From Sandaracinomonas limnophila (GTDB lineage: Bacteria > Bacteroidota > Bacteroidia > Cytophagales > Spirosomataceae), in contig NZ_SACY01000001.1 in assembly GCF_004005965.1 (NCBI RefSeq), forward strand, positions 62,001 to 126,000: 64,000 nucleotides of DNA. The letters run 5' to 3'. The translations under genes and the position numbers were made by a program. The notes beneath the pieces were generated by a model. It saw nothing but the letters and a program-made list of their open reading frames with translations. It was not told where the DNA came from and made no database searches. Shown one piece after another: positions 36,142-46,164 of the stretch. Numbering within the stretch: position 1 is the stretch's first letter; every line of letters begins with the position of its first letter.

Positions 36142-37155
36142 TTATTTAGTAATATTTTTTTGCCAAGTCCAAGCATCCTTCAAGGCTTCCTCCAAACTTT
36201 TATTTGCTTTCCAATTCAGGTTTTTCTCTGATTTACTTGTATCGGCATATACCGCTGTAATATCTCCCTCCCGGCGAGGTTTTATTTCATATTTAACTTT
36301 TATATTGTTTGCTTTTTCAAAAGCTAAAATTACTTCCAATACGGATGAACCCTTTCCAGTGCCTATATTAAAAACATCATAAAAAGAGTTTTCTGTTTGT
36401 TTGGCTGCATATTCTAAGGCCTTGGTATGAGCAGCTGCCAAATCAACTACATGTATATAATCGCGTATAGCTGAGCCATCTGGGGTAGGATAATCTGTAC
36501 CAAATACTTGTAAGGGACCTCTTAATCCTGCCACTGATTGAGTTAAAAATGGAATTAAATTAGCAGGAACTCCTAAGGGCAATTCCCCAATTAATCCACT
36601 TGAATGAGCTCCAATGGGATTAAAGTAACGCAAGGCTATTGCTTTAAGACCCTTGTTTGATTTTACTGTATCAGCAATTATCTCTTCACAGATTTGTTTA
36701 GTGTTTCCATAAGGGGAGACAGCTTGTTGAATTGGAGAATTTTCAGTAACTGGAAGTTCCTTTGGTTCACCATAAACAGTACAAGAGGAAGAAAAAACGA
36801 AGTTTTTAATTCCAAATTCTTCCATTTTCTTCAATAAAAGAATTGTACTGTAAAGATTGTTTTCGTAGTATTTTAAAGGATTTGCTACAGATTCGCCAAC
36901 GGCTTTATCTGCTGCAAAATGAATTACACCTTCTATTTTATTTTCAGAAAAAAGTTGATTCAACAGGTTGGCGTCTTTTACATCTCCTGTATAAAATTTA
37001 ACCTCCTGACCAGTAATGGTTTGCAAGTGGTTGATTACATCTTTGTTTGAATTGGAAAAATTATCCAAAATGATGGGTTTGTATCCATTTTCAATCAAAT
37101 TTACATAGGTATGAGAACCAATAAATCCAGCACCACCGGTAATTAAAACTTCCAT
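36142..37155 (-). CDS. galE: UDP-glucose 4-epimerase
   Basis: Interconverts UDP-glucose and UDP-galactose. NAD motif [14 protein letters not shown], the SSSCTVYG Ser block, [11 protein letters not shown] with the catalytic Tyr and Lys, and the [10 protein letters not shown] motif are present; 337 residues is usual. First gene of the minus-strand galE-rfbB-rfbA set, supplying nucleotide sugars for surface polysaccharide. Confidence 0.95.
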   Translation of the reverse strand: MEVLITGGAGFIGSHTYVNLIENGYKPIILDNFSNSNKDVINHLQTITGQEVKFYTGDVKDANLLNQLFSENKIEGVIHFAADKAVGESVANPLKYYENNLYSTILLLKKMEEFGIKNFVFSSSCTVYGEPKELPVTENSPIQQAVSPYGNTKQICEEIIADTVKSNKGLKAIALRYFNPIGAHSSGLIGELPLGVPANLIPFLTQSVAGLRGPLQVFGTDYPTPDGSAIRDYIHVVDLAAAHTKALEYAAKQTENSFYDVFNIGTGKGSSVLEVILAFEKANNIKVKYEIKPRREGDITAVYADTSKSEKNLNWKANKSLEEALKDAWTWQKNITK

Positions 37156-37243
37156 TGATATTTTTAATCTACAAATTTACTTCAAATTTAACTTTTAAAA
37201 AATTTAATCCATATTAATACGTATAATAAACATAATTTAGGAT

Positions 37244-37251
37244 TATTTTTG
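37244..37251 (+). promoter_or_regulatory. -7 element of the SirB1-like gene
   Basis: TATTTTTG matches TAnnTTTG and ends on the first base of an in-frame GTG at 37251, so that codon lies at or before the transcription start; the ATG at 37266 is the better start. Confidence 0.55.
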
Positions 37252-37265
37252 TGAAAAAATTGCGC

Positions 37266-38096
37266 ATGAATCCTAATTTAAAGGCAATGATTCAATTATT
37301 GGATGATTCCGATGAGGAAGTTGTTCAGCATATAGAGGATCAAATTCGTTTGCAGGGAGTTGAATTGATTCCACACTTGGAAAAAGAGTGGGAGTCGTCT
37401 GGATTAAATCCTGTTTTGCAACAAAAAATTGAAGGTTTGATTCATGAATTGCAATTTGAATTGATGAAGAATCGATTGCAAAACTGGAAAGAGACAGGAG
37501 GGATGGATCTTGTGGAGGGAATGTGGATTGTAGCCACCTATCGGTATCCCGACTTAAGTTTAGCAGAAATAAAAGAAACCTTAGATCAATTATATTACGA
37601 AGTTTGGCCGCATATTCGGGAAAATTTACATCCCATTGACCAAATTAAAGTATTGAATTCTGTATTTTTTGATCAATTAAAATTTGGTGCCAATACAAAA
37701 AACTTTCATGCTATTAACAATTCGTTTATCAATGTTGTATTGGAAAATAGAAAAGGAAATCCCATTTCTTTGTGCGTAATTTATTTATATATCGCCCAAA
37801 AATTAGGTTTTCAGGTATTTGGAGTCAATTTGCCCAATTTATTTGTGTTGACTTATAAACATGAAGCCATTCAATTTTACATTAATGTGTTTAATAGAGG
37901 TTTGATTTTCAATACGGTGGATATTGATAATTATTTGGCTCAATTGAATTTACCCCAGAATGAATCTTATTACCAGCCTTGTAGTCCAATAGAAATCGTT
38001 CGACGAGTATTTAGAAATCTCACCATGGCATACGAAAAAGCGGGTGAATTGGAAAGGAAGGAAGAAGTTGAGCAGTTGATACGAGTGCTTGATTAA
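37266..38096 (+). CDS. SirB1/transglutaminase-like protein
   Basis: A 276-residue cytoplasmic protein with a helical N-terminal part and the SirB1 transglutaminase-like domain from about residue 85 (EGMWIVATYRYPDLSLAEI, then GNPISLCVIYLYIAQKLGFQ with Ser-Leu-Cys near the catalytic site, and NLPNLFVL). A cysteine is present, but the usual His is replaced or moved, so catalysis is uncertain. The biochemical role of this family is unknown. Start chosen from the promoter position. Confidence 0.8.
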   Translation: MNPNLKAMIQLLDDSDEEVVQHIEDQIRLQGVELIPHLEKEWESSGLNPVLQQKIEGLIHELQFELMKNRLQNWKETGGMDLVEGMWIVATYRYPDLSLAEIKETLDQLYYEVWPHIRENLHPIDQIKVLNSVFFDQLKFGANTKNFHAINNSFINVVLENRKGNPISLCVIYLYIAQKLGFQVFGVNLPNLFVLTYKHEAIQFYINVFNRGLIFNTVDIDNYLAQLNLPQNESYYQPCSPIEIVRRVFRNLTMAYEKAGELERKEEVEQLIRVLD

Positions 38097-38113
38097 GTGA
38101 AAAGTAAATAAAT

Positions 38114-38746
38114 TCAATTCAATTGTGGAATAGCCACAGACACAGCAAACAGGTCATTTTGAAAGGTAAAAATTTCGTAAACCGTTTGGGTATCTGTTTC
38201 TTTTACTACCACCTGAAACCTATCATCTGAATCTTTAATTTCAATCCCTTCTTTAAAAGAAAGTCCCTTCTTTTCATGTGCTTTGTAAACGGCTTCTTTT
38301 ATACTCCAAGCTAGTATTTGTGATTTTTGGTCAGGAAAAATTTCTAATTCTTTTTCGCTTAAAAATTTACGAATTATTTTTTGAGTAGGTCGATGATTTA
38401 ATTCAATATCAATTCCTACAGTACTTTTTTGCGAAATTACCAATGCAGCATGTGTTTGGGCATGGCTGATGGAAAAAAAAGGACCCGCTGACAATTCAGG
38501 TTTTCCGATGGCTGAATTTTTAAGAGGGGATGGACTAATTTTTTTCTTTTTCAGATAATTAATTAATAATAAACGACCGGCAAGTGATTCAATTTGTTTA
38601 TTATTATTGGATTTACTCTCCAAAATGGGTTTTACCCAGTCGGTTGGCAGCTGTTTTATAAAAAAATCTAAATTTTCTTCATATTCCCAAATTGAAACAT
38701 CTATTTCTGATGGTATATCTTTGAAATTTAGGGGATATTCAGGCAT
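38114..38746 (-). CDS. 4'-phosphopantetheinyl transferase superfamily protein
   Basis: Transfers phosphopantetheine to acyl or peptidyl carrier proteins. The 210-residue protein has the Sfp-type motifs VGIDIELNH (magnesium Asp and Glu) and WSIKEAVYKAHEKKG (Glu and Lys). It belongs to the short Sfp/AcpS-like group with an extra N-terminal half. No carrier-protein genes are close, so the target is unknown; it may serve fatty-acid or secondary-metabolite carriers. Confidence 0.88.
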   Translation of the reverse strand: MPEYPLNFKDIPSEIDVSIWEYEENLDFFIKQLPTDWVKPILESKSNNNKQIESLAGRLLLINYLKKKKISPSPLKNSAIGKPELSAGPFFSISHAQTHAALVISQKSTVGIDIELNHRPTQKIIRKFLSEKELEIFPDQKSQILAWSIKEAVYKAHEKKGLSFKEGIEIKDSDDRFQVVVKETDTQTVYEIFTFQNDLFAVSVAIPQLN

Positions 38747-38796
38747 TTTTATTTTTTAAGAAATAAAATTAAGGAATTTGTAAGTAATTTTGGAGT

Positions 38797-39696
38797 ATGC
38801 AAGTGGAAAAAATTGATACCTTTTCAGGTCATAGAGGGGCGGTTTATACCTTAGAAAAAGGAGAGGAGAAAGAAATCTTTTTTTCTGGCGGGGCAGATGG
38901 TATGTTGGTGCAATGGAATTTAGGCAAACCAGATGTAGGGAAGGGAATCGCCCAAATGGGAGGAGCTATTTTTGATCTCAAATATGTTTCCCAAACAAAG
39001 GAAATGTGGATTTCTGTGCACCAAAAGGGTATTTACGTCATAAATTTAAATTCATTTTCTACTGTTTTCTTTTTTCCACAAACCGATCATTCCACCTATG
39101 CAATGGAACTTGTTGGCGAGTGTATTTGGGTTAGTAATTCGATTGGAGAAGTATTGGTTTTTGATATTTTTGATAAAAAAATTAAATCAAAAATTCAGGT
39201 CGGACATAAAAGTATTCGCAAAATTATTCAGTGGAATAATAAGTTTATTTTTTTCGGGTCTTCTGATGGACATATTCGAATCCTTAATAACCAATTTCAA
39301 TTGATTTTTGATGAAAAATGTCATGAAAAAACCTGTTTTTCTTTAGCTATTGATAAAAATGGTGAATTTTTAGTTTCTATTGGGAAAGATGCTCAAGTGA
39401 AAAAGTGGAAGGTTGAATCGGGACAATTAACCCTACTTGAAGAATTAGTAGGTCATATTTATGGGATTCATGATGTGACATTGAATGCAAATTCCTCCTT
39501 GTTTGCTACAGCTAGTATGGATAAAACTGTAAAAATTTGGGATTTAAATGAATTTAAATTAGTAAAAGTAATTGATTCTATGCGTCATGGTGGGCATAAA
39601 AATGCAGTCAATAAATTGTATTGGTCTGATTATCAGGATTTTTTGGTTTCAGCATCCGATGATAAAAATATTTCAGTGTGGAACTTAAATTCCTAA
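38797..39696 (+). CDS. WD40 repeat protein
   Basis: A 299-residue protein of about seven WD40 blades and nothing else, expected to form one propeller used as a binding platform. Clear repeats include GHRGAVYTLEKG and the C-terminal GHIYGIHDVTLNANSS with TASMDKTVKIWDLNE and SASDDKNISVWNLN. No signal peptide, so cytoplasmic. TAATTTTG (38785-38792) ends only four bases before the ATG, so its transcript may be almost leaderless. Confidence 0.9.
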   Translation: MQVEKIDTFSGHRGAVYTLEKGEEKEIFFSGGADGMLVQWNLGKPDVGKGIAQMGGAIFDLKYVSQTKEMWISVHQKGIYVINLNSFSTVFFFPQTDHSTYAMELVGECIWVSNSIGEVLVFDIFDKKIKSKIQVGHKSIRKIIQWNNKFIFFGSSDGHIRILNNQFQLIFDEKCHEKTCFSLAIDKNGEFLVSIGKDAQVKKWKVESGQLTLLEELVGHIYGIHDVTLNANSSLFATASMDKTVKIWDLNEFKLVKVIDSMRHGGHKNAVNKLYWSDYQDFLVSASDDKNISVWNLNS

Positions 39697-39714
39697 AATT
39701 CCTTAAATTGCAGT

Positions 39715-40515
39715 ATGAATTATACGTTTGAATTGCCAGAGGCAAATTTTTCCAAATCATTTAGGGGTTTTTCCGTTAAGGAGGTTGAAGAGTTTTTTCA
39801 AAATTCCTTAGAAGTGATGAATCAGGCAAACGAATTTATTGCCGAGCTTTCTGGGAAAATTACTTCTTTGGAAAAGGAAATTAATAGACTTCAGGAAGCT
39901 GAAATGGCTTTATTTAAGGCCTTAAATTCTGCAGAGGAGGCCAAAGAAGAGATGAAGTTAAAGTTGAAAGTTGAAAGTGAAAAGTTAATTGAACAAGCAA
40001 AAGAAGAGGCTCAGAAAATTGTTCTTTCAGCAAAGGAAGAAGCGGAGAAGTTAAAAATGGTTGCTAGCCAGGAAAATCAAGAGCAAAAAGATAAACTAAA
40101 GCAGGATTTAGTAGAGCAAGAGAGAGAATTAAATCAATTAAGAGAAGCCCAAAAATTAATAGTAAAACAGCTTTCTGAGATATCTAAAGCAACTTTGGAG
40201 CGAGTGAGTACTTGGGAAGGAAGTGGAGAGTTGACTGGGGAAAGTGAAAAGTTGAAAGTTGAAAGTGGAAAGTTGAAAGTTGAAAGTGGAAAGTTGAAAG
40301 TGGAAAGGGTGGGTAGTAAAGTAAGCAAAGTGGGCAAAGTGAGCAAAGTAGTAGGTAAAGGGAATGATGGGGGTAAAGTAAGCAAGAAAGTTGTTAAAAG
40401 TGAAAAGTTAAAAGTTGAAAGTGATGGGGATGCTGGCCTGCCCACCTTAGGTAAGGTTTTGGAGGCGTACGCAAAGTCGAATGCTCCCAAGGGTAATATT
40501 GCAGACATTAGCTAA
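39715..40515 (+). CDS. DivIVA-domain protein with repeat-derived C-terminal segment
   Basis: A 266-residue coiled-coil protein. The N-terminus (NFSKSFRGFSVKEVEEFFQN) matches the DivIVA membrane-binding head, and residues 40-160 are a long coiled coil. DivIVA proteins mark curved membrane such as division sites and poles; the role in Bacteroidota is unclear. From residue about 177 the protein is low-complexity and is encoded by GAAAGTT DNA repeats that also occur between genes. Short copies also fall at residues 81-91 and 226-236. A tail with LPTLGKVLEAYAKS ends the protein. It lies two bases before folB. Confidence 0.82.
   Translation: MNYTFELPEANFSKSFRGFSVKEVEEFFQNSLEVMNQANEFIAELSGKITSLEKEINRLQEAEMALFKALNSAEEAKEEMKLKLKVESEKLIEQAKEEAQKIVLSAKEEAEKLKMVASQENQEQKDKLKQDLVEQERELNQLREAQKLIVKQLSEISKATLERVSTWEGSGELTGESEKLKVESGKLKVESGKLKVERVGSKVSKVGKVSKVVGKGNDGGKVSKKVVKSEKLKVESDGDAGLPTLGKVLEAYAKSNAPKGNIADIS
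40244..40423. repeat. heptamer repeats inside the DivIVA-like gene
   Basis: 40244-40307 is about nine units of GAAAGTT(G/A)-type sequence, coding (E/G)KLKVES repeats. A shorter block is at 39957-39988 and another at 40390-40423. Between them GTAAGCAAA/GTGAGCAAA units occur near 40318-40349. The units resemble the intergenic repeat at 1841-1875. Confidence 0.8.
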
Positions 40516-40517
40516 AG

Positions 40518-40874
40518 ATGACCTCTGAATTACACATTTCTTTGAAAGGTTTGAAATTTTGGGCATTTCATGGCTTATATGAGGAGGAAAAGATACTGGG
40601 AAATTGGTTTTTTGTTGATTTAGAAGTTGAAATCAAATCAGAAACTATATCAAATATTTCTCAAACAGTTGATTATGGACAATTATTTGAAATAATTAAA
40701 AATGAAATGTCAATTCCATGTGAATTGTTAGAAACTTTGTCTGAAAAAATATTACAAAAAATAATTCAATTTGATTCCATAAAACGTGTTGAAATTTCCA
40801 TTCAAAAACAAAGACCTAATGTTGGGATCATACAAGGAAATAGTGCAATAAAAGGTATAAGGTATAAGGTATAA
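40518..40874 (+). CDS. folB: dihydroneopterin aldolase
   Basis: Cleaves dihydroneopterin in folate synthesis. A 118-residue single tetrahydrobiopterin-fold domain with the family pattern GLKFWAFHGLYEEEKILGNWF (conserved HG and E), a DYGQLFEII segment with the substrate Tyr, and ETLSEKILQKI. Its last six codons and stop are coded by GGTATAA heptamers, which indicates the repeat has grown into or replaced the gene's end. It follows the DivIVA-like gene by two bases. Confidence 0.9.
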   Translation: MTSELHISLKGLKFWAFHGLYEEEKILGNWFFVDLEVEIKSETISNISQTVDYGQLFEIIKNEMSIPCELLETLSEKILQKIIQFDSIKRVEISIQKQRPNVGIIQGNSAIKGIRYKV

Positions 40875-40883
40875 GGTATAAAG
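40854..40883. repeat. heptamer array GGTATAA, overlapping the folB stop
   Basis: Four units of GGTATAA run from inside folB to the start of the LacI leader. Confidence 0.85.
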
Positions 40884-40884
40884 T

Positions 40885-40903
40885 GGCATCCCTTGTGGAT
40901 GCC
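40885..40903. promoter_or_regulatory. palindrome before the LacI-family gene
   Basis: GGCATCC and GGATGCC form a perfect 7-bp stem with loop CTTGT, ending 12 bases before the regulator's ATG. It could be an operator for autoregulation or a small hairpin in the leader. Confidence 0.4.
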
Positions 40904-40915
40904 AATTTTGAAAAT

Positions 40916-41932
40916 ATGCGTCATCAGGTAACAATAAAGGATTTAGCAAAGCAATTGAATATATCAGTTGCGACGGTTTCTCGTGCCTTGCGTGACCTAC
41001 CTGATATTCACCCAGATACGAAAAAAGCTGTTTTAGAATTAGCTGCTGAATTGGATTATCAGCCCAATGTTTTAGCAACAAGTTTGGTGAAATCTAAAAC
41101 TAAAACCTTGGGATTAGTCGTACCTGATTTGGGCTACCATTTTTTTTCTACAATTACAAAACACATTGAAGAAGCGGCCATAAAAGCAGGTTATTCTTTA
41201 TTGATTACCCAAACCCAAGAATCATACGAGCGAGAAATAGTCAATATTCAAAATCTGCTTAGATCGCAAGTAGAAGGAATTATCATTTCTTTGTCAAGGG
41301 AAACAAAAAACTTTGATCATTTGATTCGCTTGCAAAAAAGAGGTATGCCTTTGGTTTTTTTTGACCGAAATTCAGAAGATATTTTGGCAAGTAAGGTTAT
41401 GGTTGATAATGAAGTGTCTGCCTATGAAGCTGCTAAACATTTAATTGACAACGGTTGTAAGCGTATCGCGTTTGTTGCAGGACCTAGCAACGTTTCGGTA
41501 AGCAATCAGCGAATTGAAGGCTATAAAAGAGCTTTACGTGCCCACCAAATGAAGGTCGATGATAAATTGATTATTCATTCGGATTATTATGCTGATACAG
41601 CTACTCGACTAACCTTAGAACTAATGGGTGTTAAAAATCCACCCGATGGTATTGTAGTAGTTTCAGATCGTTTAGCCTTAGGTGTTTTGGTAGCCTTAAA
41701 ACAATTAAAATTAAAAATTCCTGAACAAGTGAAGATTGTTAGTTTTAACAATGAACCAATTTGTTCTGTAGTTTCTCCAAGTATTTCATCGGTTGCTCAG
41801 CCCTTAGAAACGATTGGGAAATTGGCAACAGAATTGTTAATCGAACAAATTGAAAGTAAAACAGAATTTGAGCCTCAAATTCGAGTTCTTAAGACCGAAT
41901 TGGTCATTCGTGAGTCCTCCAAAAGAGACTAA
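40916..41932 (+). CDS. LacI family transcriptional regulator
   Basis: A 338-residue repressor-type regulator. The helix-turn-helix with hinge (VTIKDLAKQLNISVATVSRA, then SPNVLATSL-like QPNVLATSLVKSKTKTLGLV) is followed by a periplasmic-binding-protein-like sensor domain (VDNEVSAYEAAKHLIDNGCK, IVVVSDRLALGVL). ATG at 40916 gives the normal start; the GTG at 40883 overlaps the repeat and palindrome. Its ligand and targets are not evident from neighbours. Confidence 0.9.
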   Translation: MRHQVTIKDLAKQLNISVATVSRALRDLPDIHPDTKKAVLELAAELDYQPNVLATSLVKSKTKTLGLVVPDLGYHFFSTITKHIEEAAIKAGYSLLITQTQESYEREIVNIQNLLRSQVEGIIISLSRETKNFDHLIRLQKRGMPLVFFDRNSEDILASKVMVDNEVSAYEAAKHLIDNGCKRIAFVAGPSNVSVSNQRIEGYKRALRAHQMKVDDKLIIHSDYYADTATRLTLELMGVKNPPDGIVVVSDRLALGVLVALKQLKLKIPEQVKIVSFNNEPICSVVSPSISSVAQPLETIGKLATELLIEQIESKTEFEPQIRVLKTELVIRESSKRD

Positions 41933-42003
41933 AATTAATTCAAATTTTCTTGGAAAAATTGACAAAAATCTTGATATTTGTTAGATAGTCCAAAAACTAA
42001 TTT

Positions 42004-44571
42004 ATGTCTTTGAATACCAGTATTATCCCCATTAACATAGAAGATGAAATGAGGGGAGCTTACATCGATTATTCGATGTCAGTTATAGTTTCTCGTGCCT
42101 TACCAGATGTTCGTGATGGCCTTAAGCCAGTACACCGTAGAGTGTTGTACGGAATGGAAGAGTTAGGGGTAAGTTATAATAAATCTTATAAGAAATCTGC
42201 CCGTATCGTCGGAGAGGTGCTTGGTAAGTATCACCCACATGGAGATTCCTCTGTTTATGATACAATGGTGCGTATGGCCCAAGATTGGTCTTTGCGTTAT
42301 CCATTAGTTGATGGGCAAGGAAACTTTGGATCTGTCGATGGTGACTCGCCAGCAGCGATGCGTTATACAGAGGCTCGTTTAAAGCGTTTGGCAGATGAAT
42401 TGTTGTCTGATTTGAATAAAGAAACAGTTGATTTTCAGCCAAATTTTGACGATTCTTTAGAAGAACCAACTGTATTGCCTTCCAAATTGCCTAATTTATT
42501 GTTGAACGGAACTTCCGGTATTGCAGTAGGTATGGCAACCAACATGGCACCTCATAATTTAACTGAGGTAGTTGATGGAATTACAGCCTATATCGATAAT
42601 CGTGATATTACCATTCCGGAATTGATGCAATACATCAAAGCTCCTGATTTCCCTACAGGTGGTACAATTTACGGTATTCAAGGAATCAAAAATGCATTTG
42701 AGTCGGGTAGAGGCCGTGTGGTAATTCGTGGTAATGCGACTTTTGATACCAATAAAAATGGAAAAGAGCAGATCATCGTATCAGAAATTCCATATATGGT
42801 CAACAAAGCCTCATTGATTAAGCAATGTGCGGATTTGGTAAATGACAAAAAAATTGAAGGTATTTCAGAGATTCGCGACGAGTCGGATCGTCAGGGTATG
42901 CGTATCGTTTTTGATTTAAAGCGTGATGCAGTACCAAATGTAGTATTAAATAACTTATACAAACATTCTGCTTTACAATCATCTTTCTCTGTAAATAATG
43001 TAGCCTTAGTGAAGGGTCGTCCGATGACTTTGAACCTAAAGGATATGATTCATTATTTTGTGGAGCATAGGAATGAAGTTGTAGTAAGGAGAACTCAATT
43101 TGATTTACGCGAGGCACGTAAGCGTGCGCATATTTTAGAAGGATTTATTATTGCATTAGATAATTTGGATGCAGTAATTAAGTTAATTCGTGAATCAAGA
43201 GATCCAAATGCTGCGCAGGAAGGATTGATGAGCAAATTCAATTTGTCGGAAATTCAAGCAAAAGCTATTCTGGAAATGCGTTTACAGCGTTTAACAGGAC
43301 TTGAAAGAGATAAAATTGTTAACGAATATGCTGAAATCATGAAGTTAATTGATGATTTGGAAGACATTTTGGCAAAACCAGAGCGTCAATTACAAATCAT
43401 TAAAGATGAATTAACCGAAATGAAACAGCGTTATGGTGATGAGAGAAGAACTCAAATCAACTTAACTGATGAAGAATTCTCGGTGGAAGATATGATTGCT
43501 GACGAGGAAATGTTAATTACTATTTCCGCTCAAGGATATATCAAACGTACTGCAATTACAGAATATCGTGCACAAAGTAGAGGAGGGGTTGGTTCTCGTG
43601 CTGTAGCTACAAAGGATGATGATTATACAGAACATTTATTTACAGCTACCATGCACAATTGGTTGTTGTTCTTCACTGAAAAAGGAAAATGTTTCTGGTT
43701 ACGTGTTTATGCAGTTCCTGAAGGATCAAAAACTTCAAAAGGAAGACCAATTCAGAATTTGATGAATATTGAGTCGGGCGACAGTATTCGTGCAGTAATC
43801 AACGTAAAATCAATTACAGATCCGGATTACATCGACAATAACTTTATTGTAATGTGTACAGAAGACGGTACGATTAAGAAAACTTCTTTGGAAGCTTATT
43901 CTCGTCCACGTCAAAACGGAATTATTGCTATTACCATTAGAGAAGGAGATAGGTTGTTAGATGTTGCATTGACCAATGGAAATAATCAAATAGTTATCGC
44001 AACAAATACAGGTCGTTCGGTACGTTTCGAAGAGCACAGAGTTCGTCCAATGGGTCGTTCTGCTGCTGGTGTGAAAGGTATTTGGATCGATGAAGATATT
44101 GCTACTGAGAAGGTAATTGGAATGGTTTGTGTAGAGAATCCTGAGGTTCAACAATTATTGGTAGTTTCTGAAAAAGGATTTGGTAAGCGATCTGAAGTAG
44201 AAGATTACCGTTTGACCAATCGTGGAGGAAAAGGAGTTAAAGCCTTGAATATCACGGAAAAAACGGGTTCTTTAGTAGCTATTAAAGAAGTTACAGACAA
44301 CAACGACTTAATGATAATCACCAAAGCAGGTATTTTGATCCGTACAAGTGTTGCAGAATTGCGCGTTATGGGTAGAAATACGCAAGGAGTGAAGTTGATT
44401 CGTTTGAAGAATGAATCTGATGAAATATCTTCAGTAACAAAGATTGACAAAGAACCAGAGGTAGAAGGTGATGAAATAGAAGGAGTGGTTTCTGATGAAA
44501 ACAATGTAAATAACAATCCAGAAAATACCTCACCTGAAAGTTCAGTAGAAGAAACAACAGGAGAGGAGTAA
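42004..44571 (+). CDS. gyrA: DNA gyrase subunit A
   Basis: Breakage-rejoining subunit of gyrase. Full length at 855 residues. The catalytic Tyr is Tyr121 in [10 protein letters not shown]; the quinolone region reads [10 protein letters not shown] with Ser82 and Asp86 (E. coli Ser83 and Asp87 positions), the usual sensitive residues. The C-terminal beta-pinwheel is present with [12 protein letters not shown] in place of the usual GyrA box QRRGGKG, and an acidic tail ends the protein. It stands alone, 46 bases before the TPR gene. Confidence 0.97.
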   Translation: MSLNTSIIPINIEDEMRGAYIDYSMSVIVSRALPDVRDGLKPVHRRVLYGMEELGVSYNKSYKKSARIVGEVLGKYHPHGDSSVYDTMVRMAQDWSLRYPLVDGQGNFGSVDGDSPAAMRYTEARLKRLADELLSDLNKETVDFQPNFDDSLEEPTVLPSKLPNLLLNGTSGIAVGMATNMAPHNLTEVVDGITAYIDNRDITIPELMQYIKAPDFPTGGTIYGIQGIKNAFESGRGRVVIRGNATFDTNKNGKEQIIVSEIPYMVNKASLIKQCADLVNDKKIEGISEIRDESDRQGMRIVFDLKRDAVPNVVLNNLYKHSALQSSFSVNNVALVKGRPMTLNLKDMIHYFVEHRNEVVVRRTQFDLREARKRAHILEGFIIALDNLDAVIKLIRESRDPNAAQEGLMSKFNLSEIQAKAILEMRLQRLTGLERDKIVNEYAEIMKLIDDLEDILAKPERQLQIIKDELTEMKQRYGDERRTQINLTDEEFSVEDMIADEEMLITISAQGYIKRTAITEYRAQSRGGVGSRAVATKDDDYTEHLFTATMHNWLLFFTEKGKCFWLRVYAVPEGSKTSKGRPIQNLMNIESGDSIRAVINVKSITDPDYIDNNFIVMCTEDGTIKKTSLEAYSRPRQNGIIAITIREGDRLLDVALTNGNNQIVIATNTGRSVRFEEHRVRPMGRSAAGVKGIWIDEDIATEKVIGMVCVENPEVQQLLVVSEKGFGKRSEVEDYRLTNRGGKGVKALNITEKTGSLVAIKEVTDNNDLMIITKAGILIRTSVAELRVMGRNTQGVKLIRLKNESDEISSVTKIDKEPEVEGDEIEGVVSDENNVNNNPENTSPESSVEETTGEE

Positions 44572-44617
44572 TTAGTAGTTTTGCCCTAAAGGCACATCAT
44601 TAAATTTCTAAACAAAA

Positions 44618-46036
44618 ATGAAAAAATTAGTATTAACAATCGTTTCAGTTGCCTGTTTTGCAAATTTGGCAACGGCACAAGTTGACAAAGCTGCGTTGGA
44701 AGCTCGCAAAAAGGAATTATCGGAAGGCTTAAAAAAGGCAGAAGCAGAGGTAAAAGGTGCACCAACAAAACCTAAAAGTCATTTAAATTACGCAATTGCT
44801 CTTTTAGATGTAGCTTCTTACCCTGATTCAACCTTAGCAGGATTAGATATCGAAGCGCCATTCAAGGCATTAGACGCAATTTCAGAACTTAATAAATTAG
44901 ATGCAAAAGGCTCATTAAAAAAGGATGTTGCAAAATTGTATGATGAAAAGAAAGTTTATCAAGCATTTATGAACATTGGGGTATTAAAATACCAAGGAAA
45001 AGACTATAAAACTTCCTTCCGTTTTATGTCAAAAGCTTCAGAAGTTTCTCCAAAAGATACTATTGCAGCGATGTACACAGGAGTTGTAGCTCAATTATCG
45101 AACAACGACAAAGCAGCTGGAGATGCTTATGAGAAATATGTTGATTTAGGAGGTAAAGATATGGCTATCTTATATGGTTTATCACAAATCTATAAAAATG
45201 CTAAAAACGAGGAAAAAGCTTTAGCAGTTATTGATAAAGGAATTTCATTATATCCTGATAACAAGGATTTAAGAAATGAAAAGTTTAATTTATTAATTTC
45301 ATTCAATCGTATTGATCAAGCAATTGAAACTTTAGAAAAGCAACCAAATAAGGATGCTGCAACCTATTCAAATTTAGGATTGTTGTTTGAAAACAAAATG
45401 TCTGGCTTCAAAGATCAGGCAAATAAGATTGCTGAAAAAAGCTCTAAAATAGGGGAGTTTCAAAAAAGAATTGATTCTCAAAAAGGTCAAATTGATGCTT
45501 TTACAGACGAGGTTAAGCGTTTAAAGAACAAATTAAAGACTACACCTCCAAAGCAAAAAGCTTCTATTCAGCAGCAAATTACCTTGAATGAGGCAGATAT
45601 TAAGGAGAAAACCAAAATTTTAGAAGGTTATGTGGCTGATAAAGCTAATGCTGAAAAAACTGTAGGAGATCCTGCCGCTAATGCTGCTCAATTAGCAGAA
45701 TTACAAGTTAAGATTAAAGAAATTCGTGAAAAAGTACCCGCTTATTATGAGAATGCCTTAAAATTAGATCCAACTTATTACGATGCATTGTATCAATTAG
45801 GTGCTTTAAATTACAATGATGCGGCTGAAATTAAGCGTGTAGTAAACTCCATGGATATGGAAACCTTTAAAAAAGAAGGAAAATCTTACGAGGATAAAAT
45901 TGCTGCTAAATACAAAGAAGCTTTACCTTACTTCGAAAAAGCTTTTGAAGTTAAGAAGGACGAAGATTTGAAAGAAATTATGAAACAAATCTATCGTGAG
46001 ATTAAGGATGAAGCTAAATTGCAAAAATTAAATTAA
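44618..46036 (+). CDS. secreted tetratricopeptide-repeat protein
   Basis: A 472-residue protein with signal peptide (MKKLVLTIVSVACFANLATA, cleaved before Q21) and several TPR motifs (for example QAFMNIGVLKYQGKDYKTSF and ALKLDPTYYDALYQLGALNY). A coiled coil occupies about residues 270-350 (KIGEFQKRIDSQKGQIDAF). It is probably periplasmic and binds other proteins. Similar TPR proteins follow gyrA in some Bacteroidota, but I cannot confirm that here. Confidence 0.87.
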   Translation: MKKLVLTIVSVACFANLATAQVDKAALEARKKELSEGLKKAEAEVKGAPTKPKSHLNYAIALLDVASYPDSTLAGLDIEAPFKALDAISELNKLDAKGSLKKDVAKLYDEKKVYQAFMNIGVLKYQGKDYKTSFRFMSKASEVSPKDTIAAMYTGVVAQLSNNDKAAGDAYEKYVDLGGKDMAILYGLSQIYKNAKNEEKALAVIDKGISLYPDNKDLRNEKFNLLISFNRIDQAIETLEKQPNKDAATYSNLGLLFENKMSGFKDQANKIAEKSSKIGEFQKRIDSQKGQIDAFTDEVKRLKNKLKTTPPKQKASIQQQITLNEADIKEKTKILEGYVADKANAEKTVGDPAANAAQLAELQVKIKEIREKVPAYYENALKLDPTYYDALYQLGALNYNDAAEIKRVVNSMDMETFKKEGKSYEDKIAAKYKEALPYFEKAFEVKKDEDLKEIMKQIYREIKDEAKLQKLN

Positions 46037-46041
46037 TCCTA

Positions 46042-46073
46042 TTTAAAGTGAGTTCGAAGGGGCTCACTTTAAA
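46042..46073 (+). terminator. possible hairpin terminator after the TPR gene
   Basis: TTTAAAGTGAG/CTCACTTTAAA forms an 11-bp stem with a 10-base loop just after the stop codon. It lacks a strong T-run, so termination is uncertain. Confidence 0.5.
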
Positions 46074-46115
46074 ATAGACATTTCTATTTAACATAATATA
46101 AATTATATAACAAAC

Positions 46116-46164
46116 AATCATTAACCATTAACCATTAACCATTAATCATTAACCATTAACAATT
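46116..46164. repeat. heptamer array ATTAACC between convergent genes
   Basis: About seven units of CATTAAC/CATTAAT end in the stop codon of the histidine kinase gene (minus strand). Confidence 0.85.

Noticed and set aside
40134-40508. Minus-strand gene opposite the DivIVA-like gene
   Set aside because: It is the antisense of the repeat-rich end of that gene and gives a Leu/Pro/Ser repeat only.
46037-46155. Small gene between the TPR protein and the kinase
   Set aside because: The gap holds only a hairpin and the heptamer array.
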